Assembly: GCA_963741755.1 (NCBI GenBank)
Contig: CAVUJG010000006.1
Location: 1 to 64,000, forward strand
DNA: 64,000 bases
Reading direction: 5' to 3'
Origin: Sva-07 sp963741755
GTDB taxonomy: Bacteria > Actinomycetota > Acidimicrobiia > Acidimicrobiales > Ilumatobacteraceae
The translations under genes and the position numbers were made by a program. This document shows, in pieces, positions 16,944-28,195 of this stretch; position 1 is the first letter of the stretch, and the number at the start of each line of letters is the position of its first letter. The notes beneath the pieces are model-generated. The model was not told the DNA's origin, made no database searches, and saw nothing but the letters and a program-made list of their open reading frames with translations.

Positions 16944-18693
16944 CGTTGCGTTCCCCTGAGCGTCGATCCAGCCAACCTAGCAACGACTCGGCTGCCGCCA
17001 TGGCACGCGCCCGGTCGGTGTCGTTGAGGGCATCGATGTCGAGCCGAGCAGAACGGTCCTCTTCGATGGCGGCAGGATCGGCCAGACGCGCATGGGCGGC
17101 CAGCTCACGTCGAGCCGCTGCACCGATGAGGGTTCGAGCCTCGACCTCGGGTTGCAGATTGAGGTCGGCGACGGCAGCGCGCTCCAGCACCTCGCGTGCG
17201 TCGGGCGCGGCGACCTGTAGCGCCTGGTCCAGATCTCCGCCAGCCTCCGCCATCGCGACGAACGCCATGCGGTTGGCGTCGTCATCGAACAGCTGCTCGA
17301 TCAGCCACGGGGCGATCTCGTCCCAGTCCTGCACGAGCAGCACGAGCGCGGCGAACTCGGCGTTCTCCATCGGTCCCCGAGACCGCTTCGGCGCCACCTG
17401 GATCGCCGGCCGCCGCGACCCCCGCTCGGCGATCTGCACCAGGTCGCTCACGGGGAGACCGACCTTCGTGGCGACCTCGCCGGCATAGAGCTTGCGCACG
17501 TTGGCATTCGGGTGTTCGTTGACGACCGCCATTGCCTCCTCGGCGAGGCGAGCACGATGCTCCGGCGAATCGAGCGAACGCGCGTTGAGGGTGCGCTGCA
17601 GGCGGAATCCGAGGAAGGGCATCGCCGTATCGACGGCGCGCTGGAGTGACTCTGGATCGCTCTGCGCCAGATCGCCCGGATCCTTGCCCTGCGGAAGTCG
17701 CGCCACGGACACCTCGACGGCGTGCGCTTGCTCCCACTCGTAGAAGCGGGCTGCAGCGCCCTGGCCGGCGGCATCAGCATCGAATGCCAGCACGACCTTG
17801 CTCGCGTAGCGTTTGAGCAATCGGACGTGTTCCTCCGTCAACGCGGTGCCACACGTGGCGACGGCACGGGCGACGCCGGCGCGATGGAAGCCGATCACGT
17901 CGGTGTAGCCCTCACACACGACGACCTGATCGTGCTTGGCGATGTCGTTCTTCGCCCAGTTCAGCCCGTAGAGGACCTTCGACTTGGTGTAGATCGGTGT
18001 CTCGGAGGAGTTCTTGTACTTGGCCGGATCGTCGGAGCCCGGCAGGATCCGCCCGCCGAACGCGAGCGCCTCACCCGACTCGGAGAAGATCGGGAACATC
18101 ACCCGAGCCCGGAACGAGTCCTGCATCTTGTTGCGCTTGTTGCGGAACGCCAGCCCCACCGACTGCAACACGTCAGGCGACGCTCCCAGCCCACGCGACA
18201 GCGAATCCCAATCGTCGGGCGCCCACCCCAATTTGAACTGGCGGGCGATGTCACCGGCCAACCCACGGCGCCGGAGATAGTCACGGGCGGCGCGAGCATC
18301 AGGGTCGTTCAGCAGGCGCTGGTGGTACCACTCGACCGCCTCGTCCATCGCTTCGACGAGCTGCTTGCGCCGCGCCCGCTCCTTCGACTGACCCGTCGTG
18401 GTGTAGTTGAGCTGGATGCCGGCCTTGGCCGCCAGGTGCTCGACGGCGCCGGGAAAGTCGAGATGCTCGATCTCCTGGATGAACGTGAAGACGTCGCCGC
18501 CCTTGTCGCAGCCGAAACACTTGTAGCGCCCGGTCTCTTCACGGACGTTGAACGATCCGCTCTTCTCGGCGTGGAACGGGCACAGGCCAACCCAGTTCCG
18601 CCCGACGCGCTTCAGCGCGACGTACTGCTGGATCGTGTCGACGATCGACACCGTCGACCGCAGCCGTTCGATGTCCTCGTCGACGATCCCCAT
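16933..18693 (-). CDS. dnaG: DNA primase
   Basis: 586 residues. The zinc-binding domain has C38, H41, C59 and C62 (CPFH ... CFGC). The primase core and TOPRIM domain follow, with VVVCEGYTDVIGFHRAG and VVLAFDADAAGQGAAARFYE as metal-binding motifs near residues 255-325, and a helical DnaB-interaction C-terminus. It makes RNA primers at the replication fork. Start ATG 18693. It is directly upstream of rpoD on the minus strand with an 11-base overlap. Length is normal for actinobacterial DnaG. Confidence 0.97.
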   Translation of the reverse strand: MGIVDEDIERLRSTVSIVDTIQQYVALKRVGRNWVGLCPFHAEKSGSFNVREETGRYKCFGCDKGGDVFTFIQEIEHLDFPGAVEHLAAKAGIQLNYTTTGQSKERARRKQLVEAMDEAVEWYHQRLLNDPDARAARDYLRRRGLAGDIARQFKLGWAPDDWDSLSRGLGASPDVLQSVGLAFRNKRNKMQDSFRARVMFPIFSESGEALAFGGRILPGSDDPAKYKNSSETPIYTKSKVLYGLNWAKNDIAKHDQVVVCEGYTDVIGFHRAGVARAVATCGTALTEEHVRLLKRYASKVVLAFDADAAGQGAAARFYEWEQAHAVEVSVARLPQGKDPGDLAQSDPESLQRAVDTAMPFLGFRLQRTLNARSLDSPEHRARLAEEAMAVVNEHPNANVRKLYAGEVATKVGLPVSDLVQIAERGSRRPAIQVAPKRSRGPMENAEFAALVLLVQDWDEIAPWLIEQLFDDDANRMAFVAMAEAGGDLDQALQVAAPDAREVLERAAVADLNLQPEVEARTLIGAAARRELAAHARLADPAAIEEDRSARLDIDALNDTDRARAMAAAESLLGWLDRRSGERNGGG

Positions 18694-18733
18694 GCCAGGG
18701 TCAATGTAGTGCCCCGACCGTCACCCGGCGTCG

Positions 18734-18768
18734 GGCGTACACACGGTGTCCGACACCGTGTGTACGCC
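18734..18768. repeat. Perfect 17-bp palindrome between ppdK and dnaG
   Basis: GGCGTACACACGGTGTC (18734-18750), one spacer base, then its exact reverse complement (18752-18768). It lies just downstream of the ppdK stop (18774) and upstream of dnaG, both on the minus strand. No T-run follows on the minus strand, so it may be a U-less terminator of ppdK, a REP-type element, or an operator for the dnaG-rpoD unit. Confidence 0.85.
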
Positions 18769-18773
18769 ATCGC

Positions 18774-21417
<2,644 letters not shown>

Positions 21418-21520
21418 GTGGAGAGAGTGTACGACCCTGATCCGTCTCCACCAGAATGATCACAGAACACTGCGCCTCGCGGGGCAGCGATCACCGATCG
21501 GTCGTAGCCTGCGGAGTCGA

Positions 21521-22642
21521 ATGTTCCGGCTGCTCGGATTCCCCGTCCACGTGCGACCGGGCTTCGTCATGCTCATGGTCCTGATCGTCGTGCTGTACGG
21601 CGACGAGTTCGGGATCTGGCTCGCCGGAGCACTCGCTGCATTCACGTTGCTGCACGAACTCGGCCATGCTGTCGCCGCCCGTCGAACCGGGGCGCAAGCC
21701 GAGATCTCCTTGAACTTCCTGGCCGGGTACGCGTCCTACGTGCCGTCGCGGCCCCTGTCACGCGCCGAGCAGATCGGCATCTCGTTCGCCGGCCCGGGCA
21801 TCCAGATCGCCGTGAGCGTGGCAATGCTGTTTGCGCTCGGCGCCAACCCGCTGGAGCGTCCGTCGTACGCGAACGATCCGGCCCTCCTCGCGATCTGGTG
21901 GGCCGGGCCCGTGATCGGCATGTTCAACCTGGTGCCCGTGCTGCCGCTCGACGGCGGCAACATCGTCACCAACGCACTCGACCGCTTCGTTCCCGACCGG
22001 GCCGAGCGGCTGATGATCTGGTTCTCGCTGGCCGTCACCCTGGCGTTCACCGTGTACTCCTTCGTCGACGACCGGTACCGCAGCTTCGTCCTCATCATCG
22101 GGTTCCTCCTGGTCTCGCAGTTGCAGATGCTCGGCTCGTCCAAGCCGGTGACCTCACCGTGGCACGACGCCGACGAGGCGCTGGCGGCGGGCAAGCCCCG
22201 CAAGGCACAGCGCATTCTGACCGCGGCGCTCAGTCACCATCGCCCCGATCAGGCCCCGCAACCTGTGACCTTGGCGCCCGAACGGGTCGCCGCCCTGATC
22301 GACCTGCTTCCCGAACCGTGGCCGACGGGCGACCCATGGAACGAGTACATCCTCGCCAACCAGCTGATGCGACTCGGCCGGTTCGAGGACGCTGCGCACT
22401 TTGCTGCGGAGGGCTACGCCCGCCATCCGCACACCCTGGCCGCGGCAACGGTCGCCCGCGCCGCTGGAGCGCTTGGTGATCAGGCAACAGCGATCGGTTG
22501 GCTGCGCACCGCGGCCGAGGCCGGCACATCGCCGTCAGGGCTCGCCGTGATCATCGACTCGTCGCCGGAACTGATCGGCATCCGCCAGCATCCCGACGTG
22601 ATCGCCATCCGCCGCGATCTCGCGGCCGCCCACGCCGTCTGA
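21521..22642 (+). CDS. Site-2 protease-like M50 family membrane metalloprotease
   Basis: 373 residues. Several membrane helices; the zinc motif HELGHA is at about residues 46-51 in LAAFTLLHELGHAVAARRTG, and the third ligand is in VPVLPLDGGNIVTN. The C-terminal about 150 residues are soluble, alanine-rich and helical (LRTAAEAGTSPSGLAVIIDS), likely TPR-like. It is in the short SpoIVFB-type branch and may cleave membrane proteins. Divergent from ppdK; start ATG 21521 near a TCGGTCGTAG region without a clear ribosome site. Confidence 0.85.
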   Translation: MFRLLGFPVHVRPGFVMLMVLIVVLYGDEFGIWLAGALAAFTLLHELGHAVAARRTGAQAEISLNFLAGYASYVPSRPLSRAEQIGISFAGPGIQIAVSVAMLFALGANPLERPSYANDPALLAIWWAGPVIGMFNLVPVLPLDGGNIVTNALDRFVPDRAERLMIWFSLAVTLAFTVYSFVDDRYRSFVLIIGFLLVSQLQMLGSSKPVTSPWHDADEALAAGKPRKAQRILTAALSHHRPDQAPQPVTLAPERVAALIDLLPEPWPTGDPWNEYILANQLMRLGRFEDAAHFAAEGYARHPHTLAAATVARAAGALGDQATAIGWLRTAAEAGTSPSGLAVIIDSSPELIGIRQHPDVIAIRRDLAAAHAV

Positions 22643-22655
22643 AAGCCCACGCCAA

Positions 22656-22769
22656 CCCGAAATTCGGAGCCACGATCGCGCGCGACATCCGCTCCGAAAT
22701 TGCGTTGGTTCGCACGCCATCCGAAATCGGAGCCACGATCGCTCGGCGACATCCGCTCCGAATTTCGGG
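22656..22769. repeat. Two tandem hairpin units between convergent genes
   Basis: Two units of about 48 bases, each an inverted repeat: unit 1 has CGAAATTCGGAGC and GCTCCGAAATT around CACGATCGCGCGCGACATCC; unit 2 has CGAAATCGGAGC and GCTCCGAATTTCG around CACGATCGCTCGGCGACATC. The outermost 14 bases, CCCGAAATTCGGAG and CTCCGAATTTCGGG, are perfect reverse complements, so the whole block is symmetric. It fills exactly the gap between the M50 stop and the YgfZ stop, like a BIME or bidirectional terminator. Confidence 0.85.
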
Positions 22770-23447
22770 TCAGTTGGCGGCGAGGTGGGCCGGGAGGCGG
22801 CCGACGTCGTGGCCGCGCTTGACGAGAGCGATCGCGACACCGCCGGTCGGCGACACACTCGTGATCGTGCCGATCTCGGCGCCGTCGACGACGAACGGGT
22901 CGCCGACTCCGACTCCGGCCTCGACGTCGACGACGCGCAGCGTGTGTGGAGCGTCGGCGCCGCGGCTGTCCATGCGTTCGACGAGTTCCTGACCTGGGTA
23001 GCACCCCTTCGTGAAGCTCACCGCCACCGGCACCACCCCGGTCACCGCAGGAATCGTCTGGCCCGGGACGATCTCGAAGCCCATCCGAGGCCATCCGGCA
23101 GCGACGCGGGCGCCCTCATGGCCTTCGCTGGGCTCCGCGGACCGGGCGGGTTCCACGACGATGTCCGCGGCGACGCGAATCTTGAACCGGTTCAGCCGGA
23201 CCGCGAGCGCTTCACCGAATCCGGCGTCGACGTCGAAGTCGAAACGGTCGTCTGCCGTCCGGGTGACGCGCGCGAGCGACTCGACCTTGCCGGTCGGCTC
23301 GAGCACGAGCGTCCACGCCGTTTCACCGACCGCGAGTTCCCGCAGGTCCTGGGCCACCTGCGAGTGCAGGTACGTGAGTGCGTCCGGGCCGGCGACGATC
23401 ACGTGGTCTCGTGCGGCTTCGTCGATGGCGGCTGGATCAGGAGTCAC
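22770..23447 (-). CDS. ygfZ: YgfZ/GcvT family folate-binding protein
   Basis: 225 residues. The hallmark KGCYPGQELVERM (K-G-C-Y-x-G-Q-E) is present, with the GcvT-like barrel starting AARDHVIVAGPDALTYLHSQ. YgfZ binds tetrahydrofolate and assists repair or assembly of some Fe-S enzymes. GTG 23447 is chosen since the frame upstream would run into the divergent membrane-protein gene; the 33-base gap to that gene is short. The gene ends next to the tandem hairpin block. Confidence 0.9.
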   Translation of the reverse strand: MTPDPAAIDEAARDHVIVAGPDALTYLHSQVAQDLRELAVGETAWTLVLEPTGKVESLARVTRTADDRFDFDVDAGFGEALAVRLNRFKIRVAADIVVEPARSAEPSEGHEGARVAAGWPRMGFEIVPGQTIPAVTGVVPVAVSFTKGCYPGQELVERMDSRGADAPHTLRVVDVEAGVGVGDPFVVDGAEIGTITSVSPTGGVAIALVKRGHDVGRLPAHLAAN

Positions 23448-23480
23448 AGTGCCAGTCTGCCGTGGCACACTGCGAACGTC

Positions 23481-24050
23481 ATGAGTTACGACGACAACCC
23501 CACCGATGGCCGACTCCACGACCTGGCGACGCGCACCGTCGACACCCTGCTCACGCTCGTACATCGCGGCACTCGCCTCGCATTCGGCACCATGGTGATC
23601 GTCGTCGTGGTGTGTCTCGGCGGATTCGCGCTCGGCATCGCCGCACTGTCGGACGGCATCGAGACCGTGTGGATCATCTTCGGTGGTGTCGCCGCGTTCA
23701 TCGCCATCTGCGCTGTCGGTCTGGCCGGGTTCCGGCTCTGGGCGATCACGAGGTTGGGAACCGCGCTCGTCAGCGACGTCGAGCGACTGATCACCGGCGA
23801 CCCCCGATCAGAACGGGTCGTGATCGAGGCCGTCGAGGCCAGCGACGGCGTTCAGGACCAGAGCGCCGTGGTGATGTCGCGCCAGTTCTTCACCATGAGC
23901 GACACCGTCGTGACGGCGGGACAGTTCACCGCACTCGCAGTCGCACTCAAGTCGGTGACGACCTTCCCGCTCCTGATCCTGCTCGCCACCGTGATCACGA
24001 TCGGCTTCGCCGGCCTCGGCTTCCTGTTCTTCCTCGGCATCCTCCTCTGA
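23481..24050 (+). CDS. Membrane protein of unknown function
   Basis: 189 residues, three membrane helices: FGTMVIVVVVCLGGFALGIA, WIIFGGVAAFIAICAVGLAG, and a C-terminal ATVITIGFAGLGFLFFLGIL. Between helices 2 and 3 lies a polar cytosolic or external loop of about 85 residues (SDVERLITGDPRSERVVIEA). No family recognised. ATG 23481. It converges on trpE, with a hairpin between. Confidence 0.8.
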   Translation: MSYDDNPTDGRLHDLATRTVDTLLTLVHRGTRLAFGTMVIVVVVCLGGFALGIAALSDGIETVWIIFGGVAAFIAICAVGLAGFRLWAITRLGTALVSDVERLITGDPRSERVVIEAVEASDGVQDQSAVVMSRQFFTMSDTVVTAGQFTALAVALKSVTTFPLLILLATVITIGFAGLGFLFFLGILL

Positions 24051-24069
24051 CGCACCCGCACAGAGACGC

Positions 24070-24098
24070 GGTTCCCCGAGCCCAGGGCTGCGGGAACC
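24070..24098. terminator. Bidirectional terminator-like hairpin
   Basis: GGTTCCC (24070-24076) pairs with GGGAACC (24092-24098), with a nested AGCCC/GGGCT pair inside. It sits between the convergent membrane-protein gene and trpE. Confidence 0.65.
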
Positions 24099-24107
24099 AG
24101 CGTTCGG

Positions 24108-25634
24108 TCAGGCGGGGGTGCCGGCGTCGCGGCGAGCTGCCGTCATGCGCCGGGCGGCGGGGATCGCGGCGAGCAGCGCTGCGGCCTTGTTGCGACATTC
24201 GAGGTCCTCGTCGTCGGGGACCGAGTCGGCGACGATGCCTGCCCCGGCCTGCAGGCTGGCGGTTGCGCCGTCGCCCGTGACGAACATCGTGCGTATCGCG
24301 ATCGCCGTGTCGAGGTTGCCCGACCAGTCGATGTAGCCGACCACACCCGCGTAGGGGCCACGCTTGACGGGTTCGAGCGAGTCGATGATCTCCATCGCTC
24401 GCACCTTGGGCGCCCCCGACACGGTTCCCGCCGGCAGGGTCGCTCGCAGCACGTCGATCGGGCCGAGGCCCTCACGGAGCTGCCCGGACACCTGCGAGGT
24501 CAGGTGCATGACGTGGCTGTAGCGCTCGAGCGTCATCAGTTCGTCGACGGCGACCGTGCCGAACTCGGCGACACGCCCGACGTCGTTGCGGGCGAGGTCG
24601 ACGAGCATCACGTGCTCGGCGCGCTCCTTCGGGTGCTCGATCAGCTCGGCGGCCATCATCCGGTCGTGCTCGTCGGTGCGGCCCCTCCGTCGGGTGCCGG
24701 CGATCGGCCTCGACACAACGGTGCGGCCCAGCAACTGGACCATCGGCTCCGGTGACGACCCCACGATCGTCAGTTCGGGGTGCCGCACGAAGTACATGTA
24801 GGGCGACGGATTGACCTGGCGCAGCACGCGGTAGACGTCGAACGGGTCGGCGCCGAGGTCGAGGTCGTATCGCTGCGCGAGCACGACCTGGAAGATGTCG
24901 CCGGCGACGACGTGATCCTTGGCCACCTCGACGGCACGCTGGTACATCCCGTTGGGCATCGACGAATGGAGCTCGGGCAGCTCGTCGGCAGCGGACGGCG
25001 GTTCTACCGGCGTGTACGGCAGCGGCTTCGCGAGGTCGGCCACCGCCTGCTGCACGCGACCGATCGCGGCCTCGTATGCAGCATCGAGTTGGTCGGCGTC
25101 GAGGCCGAGGGCGGGCACGCTCTCGATGAGGTACACACGTTGGCGCCAGTGATCGAATGCCGCCAGCGACCCGATCACCGACATCACGGCGTCGGGATAG
25201 CTGCGGTCGTCGGGCGGGATGTCCGGGAGGTGCTCGACCTCGCGGATCACGTCATAGCCGAGGAAGCCCATGATGCCACCGTGCAGCGGCGGCAGGTCAT
25301 CGAACTTCGGGCTGGTGTACTTCCCGAGCAGTGCCTCGAGCGCAGCGAGCATCCCCTGGTCGGTTGGGATGCCCTCCGGAAGAACCCCGTCGAGTTCGAC
25401 GACGCCGTCACGCAACACGAGCATCGCCGACGGATTGCGACCGACGAACGAGAACCGCGCCCAGCGCTCGGCACCCTCGACCGACTCGAGGAGGAAGCCG
25501 GGCCCATCGCCCACGAGCTTGACGTACGCGGCGACCGGTGTCTCGAGGTCGGCGAGCAGCTCGGTCCACACGGGGACCACGGTGTGCTCGGCGGCGTGAC
25601 GGTGGAACTCGTCGCGTGTCGGCTGGATTTTCAT
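24108..25634 (-). CDS. trpE: Anthranilate synthase component I
   Basis: 508 residues; first step of tryptophan synthesis from chorismate, working with a glutaminase subunit not present here. The N-terminal part contains the Trp-site region (VGDGPGFLLESVEGAERWAR), and the chorismate-binding half has YMYFVRHPELTIVGSSPEPM, RPIAGTRRRGRTDEHDRMMA, HVMLVDLARNDVGRV and GTVSGAPKVRAMEIIDSLEP. ATG 25634 lies four bases after the hisI stop, so hisI and trpE form one unit. No leader peptide or attenuator is evident. Confidence 0.96.
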   Translation of the reverse strand: MKIQPTRDEFHRHAAEHTVVPVWTELLADLETPVAAYVKLVGDGPGFLLESVEGAERWARFSFVGRNPSAMLVLRDGVVELDGVLPEGIPTDQGMLAALEALLGKYTSPKFDDLPPLHGGIMGFLGYDVIREVEHLPDIPPDDRSYPDAVMSVIGSLAAFDHWRQRVYLIESVPALGLDADQLDAAYEAAIGRVQQAVADLAKPLPYTPVEPPSAADELPELHSSMPNGMYQRAVEVAKDHVVAGDIFQVVLAQRYDLDLGADPFDVYRVLRQVNPSPYMYFVRHPELTIVGSSPEPMVQLLGRTVVSRPIAGTRRRGRTDEHDRMMAAELIEHPKERAEHVMLVDLARNDVGRVAEFGTVAVDELMTLERYSHVMHLTSQVSGQLREGLGPIDVLRATLPAGTVSGAPKVRAMEIIDSLEPVKRGPYAGVVGYIDWSGNLDTAIAIRTMFVTGDGATASLQAGAGIVADSVPDDEDLECRNKAAALLAAIPAARRMTAARRDAGTPA

Positions 25635-25638
25635 CGCG

Positions 25639-26001
25639 TCACGCTTCGGGTCCGAACGACCGGAAGAAACAGGTGCGTGCCCCGGTGTGACAGGCGCCGG
25701 CGCCTTCCTGCTCGACCTTGAACAGCAGCGCATCGGCATCGCAGTCGTAGTACGCCTCGCGGACGAACTGGCGGTCGCCGCTCGTGTCGCCCTTGCGCCA
25801 CAGCTCCTGGCGGCTGCGCGACCAATACACCATCCGTCCTTCGGAAAGGGTCATTCGCAGCGACTCGGCGTTCATCCACGCCAGCATCAAGATGTCGCCG
25901 CTGTCGACGTCCTGCGCGATCGCCGCGACCAGGCCGTGGTCGTCGTACTTGATCCCCGCCAGTTGCTCGTCGGTCGCGTCGATCGTGGTCCCTTCGGGCA
26001 T
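25639..26001 (-). CDS. hisI: Phosphoribosyl-AMP cyclohydrolase
   Basis: 120 residues, the monofunctional HisI without a HisE domain. MLAWMNAESLRMTLSEGRMV and YWSRSRQELWRKGDTSGDRQ are conserved, followed by DCDADALLFKVEQEGAGACH TG, with the metal-binding cysteines and aspartates. It opens the ring of phosphoribosyl-AMP, step three of histidine synthesis. It lies 4 kb from the hisCBHAF operon and immediately ahead of trpE, a pairing known in actinobacteria. ATG 26001. Confidence 0.97.
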   Translation of the reverse strand: MPEGTTIDATDEQLAGIKYDDHGLVAAIAQDVDSGDILMLAWMNAESLRMTLSEGRMVYWSRSRQELWRKGDTSGDRQFVREAYYDCDADALLFKVEQEGAGACHTGARTCFFRSFGPEA

Positions 26002-26075
26002 CGGGCCAGCCTACGGTTGGTGAACAGCCTCGAAACAGGTTCTCGTCGTCGGGCGCCATTTGTAGGTTGTCGGTC

Positions 26076-27194
26076 GTGCGTGCCACCCGAAGTGCCTGGC
26101 TGATCGGCGGTTGCCTGATCCTCGGCGCCTGCAGCGAAGCGGTGGCAGTCGATCCCGTGAGCGGTGCCGCGGACGTCGCGAGCACCTCGGAAGCCCCATC
26201 TGCCGACGGCTCGTCCACGTCGTCCTCCACGACCTCGACCACCTCGTCGTCCTCCACGACGACCACCACCACCGAGCCGCCGCTCGACGTGTACGACGCC
26301 GCCTGCGTGGTGCAAGTCGCGCCCGGGGACTCGCTCGGGGGCATCGCCGCATCCCGTGCCGACGAGATCGTCACCACGGCGTCGCTCCAAGCCGAGAACG
26401 GACTGCCCGACGAGCTGATCGTCCCCGACCAGCTGCTCGACGTGTGCATCGACAACGGTCTCGACGACATCAGCGGCGAGCAACGACTCGAACGCAACGC
26501 CGCGGTGGTTGCGGTCGAGACGTTGGCGTCGGTCACTGCGCAGCAGACCAAGCTCAACGAACTTCTCGTGCCGTACGGCTTCCCCGAGATGCCGGTCGAC
26601 GGCGTGTCCGGCCCCGTCACCCGGCGCGGCCTGTGTGCCAGCCGGTTGGCGCTCGGGCTGCCCGTCAACCGCTCCGACATGACCCCGGGGAGCGACGAGG
26701 AACAGCTCCTCCTGGCAACCGCCACACTGCCGATCCCTCCGAGCGTCGCTGCCGACGGCCGCTGGATCTTCATCGACCTCACCTGCCAGATCATGTTGAC
26801 AGGCGACGGCCCGGGCCAGCTCGTCAACGTGTTCCCCACCTCGACCGGCGAGGCCGGCCACGAGACTCGCCTGCAGGAGCGGACGCGTGCGTTCCGGTTC
26901 AACGCTGCGCTCGACAACGGTGGTTGGCACGAGTCGTCGCTCTACCCGGTCCCTGAGGACAACCCGCTGAACGGCAACATGTACAAGCCGTTGTACTTCG
27001 ACAACGGCCAGGCGATCCACGGAGCGAACAACGTGCCGACCAGCCCGCAGAGCAAGGGCTGTGCCCGCCTGAAGCCCGCCGATCAGGACCGACTGGTGGC
27101 CTGGCTCGGCCTCGATGGACTCAACGGTGCCACGTACTCGAAGGACCGCATCGGCGTCACCGTGACCGTCCGAGGCGGCTACGAACTGGGCTGA
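26076..27194 (+). CDS. LysM-like lipoprotein L,D-transpeptidase (YkuD)
   Basis: 372 residues. GTG 26076 begins a lipoprotein signal with lipobox LGAC, then a Ser/Thr-rich linker of about 25 residues. A LysM-like segment follows (VQVAPGDSLGGIAASRADEI, TASLQAENGL). The C-terminal YkuD domain carries the active-site signature IHGANNVPTSPQSKGCARLK with the catalytic cysteine. It would form 3-3 peptidoglycan cross-links or attach proteins to the wall on the outer face of the membrane. It ends one base from the convergent groES stop. Confidence 0.88.
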   Translation: MRATRSAWLIGGCLILGACSEAVAVDPVSGAADVASTSEAPSADGSSTSSSTTSTTSSSSTTTTTTEPPLDVYDAACVVQVAPGDSLGGIAASRADEIVTTASLQAENGLPDELIVPDQLLDVCIDNGLDDISGEQRLERNAAVVAVETLASVTAQQTKLNELLVPYGFPEMPVDGVSGPVTRRGLCASRLALGLPVNRSDMTPGSDEEQLLLATATLPIPPSVAADGRWIFIDLTCQIMLTGDGPGQLVNVFPTSTGEAGHETRLQERTRAFRFNAALDNGGWHESSLYPVPEDNPLNGNMYKPLYFDNGQAIHGANNVPTSPQSKGCARLKPADQDRLVAWLGLDGLNGATYSKDRIGVTVTVRGGYELG

Positions 27195-27195
27195 G

Positions 27196-27522
27196 TCAGA
27201 GATAGAGCCCGGTCGAGGCCTCGATGCGCTCGGCGGCAACTGCGTGCAGTTCGCGCTCGCGCAACATCACGTAGTCCTCGCCCTGCACTTCGACCTCGTA
27301 GCGATCCTCGGGGCTGAACAGCACCTTGTCGCCGACTTCACACGAGCGCACGTTCTGGCCCTGAGCGACCACGGTCGCCCAGATGAGACGCTTGGCCACC
27401 TGTGCGGTGGCCGGGATGACGATGCCTCCCGACGACTTCCGCTCGCCGGCCTTGTCGGAGATGCGCACGAGCACACGGTCGTTGAGCATCTTGATCGGGA
27501 GCTTGTCGTCGACGACCGCCAT
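27196..27522 (-). CDS. groES: GroES-like co-chaperonin
   Basis: 108 residues. LPIKMLNDRVLVRISDKAGE, SSGGIVIPATAQ and GDKVLFSPEDRYEVEVQGED are the beta-barrel and dome features of GroES; the mobile loop is in ERKSSGGIVI. It caps the GroEL ring. No groEL is adjacent, so this may be a second GroES copy; the extended C-terminus (AAERIEASTGLYL) is longer than usual. ATG 27522. Confidence 0.88.
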   Translation of the reverse strand: MAVVDDKLPIKMLNDRVLVRISDKAGERKSSGGIVIPATAQVAKRLIWATVVAQGQNVRSCEVGDKVLFSPEDRYEVEVQGEDYVMLRERELHAVAAERIEASTGLYL

Positions 27523-27559
27523 TCGAGCCACGCTATCCGCAGAGCTACCGTCGAGGCCC

Positions 27560-28195
27560 GTGAGCGACTCCGCTGCCATCGACCATCTGCAATTCGTGGC
27601 GTCGGACCGAGCATCCCTCGTCGGCGACCTTGCGGTCCCCGAGGCGCCGCGCCTCGCAGCGATCATCTGCCATCCGCACCCGCAGTACGGGGGCAATCGT
27701 CACAACAACGTGGTGACTTCCCTGTTCGATGCCCTCCCGACTGCAGGAATCGCCGCGTTGCGCTTCGACTTCCGCTCCGAGTTCACGGGAGGGCCAGGCG
27801 AGCGCCTCGACGCACTCGCCGCGATCGACGTGATCGCGGCGTCGCTCCCGGATGTCGCGATCGTTGCCCTCGGCTACTCGTTCGGGGCGATGATCGCGCT
27901 GAGTCTCGACGACGAGCGAGTCACCGCGCTCGGCCTGATCGCTCCCCCGCTCGCCATGAGCCCGGGCGTCGCGCCGCCGCGCGTGCCGACGGTCGTGCTG
28001 ACGCCCGCGCACGACCAGTTCAGCCCGCCGGCGGTGTCCGTACCCATCGTGGCCGGCTGGAGCGAACGCACTCCGGTCGCAATCGAGCACGAGACGATCG
28101 AGATGGCCGACCACTCCCTCGTCGGCCACACCGCCGACGTCGCACGACGAATCGTCGCCTGGCTCGACTCAGACGTCGACTCGCTCAGTGGTTGA
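27560..28195 (+). CDS. Alpha/beta hydrolase family protein
   Basis: 211 residues. The CHPHPQYGGNRHNNVV motif, AALRFDFRSEFTGGPGERLD and GYSFGAMIA (nucleophile elbow) place it in the short dienelactone-hydrolase-like group. The catalytic histidine is in ADHSLVGHT. GTG 27560 starts it, 37 bases from the divergent groES start. Substrate unknown. Its end overlaps the convergent aldo/keto reductase by 11 bases. Confidence 0.85.
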   Translation: MSDSAAIDHLQFVASDRASLVGDLAVPEAPRLAAIICHPHPQYGGNRHNNVVTSLFDALPTAGIAALRFDFRSEFTGGPGERLDALAAIDVIAASLPDVAIVALGYSFGAMIALSLDDERVTALGLIAPPLAMSPGVAPPRVPTVVLTPAHDQFSPPAVSVPIVAGWSERTPVAIEHETIEMADHSLVGHTADVARRIVAWLDSDVDSLSG

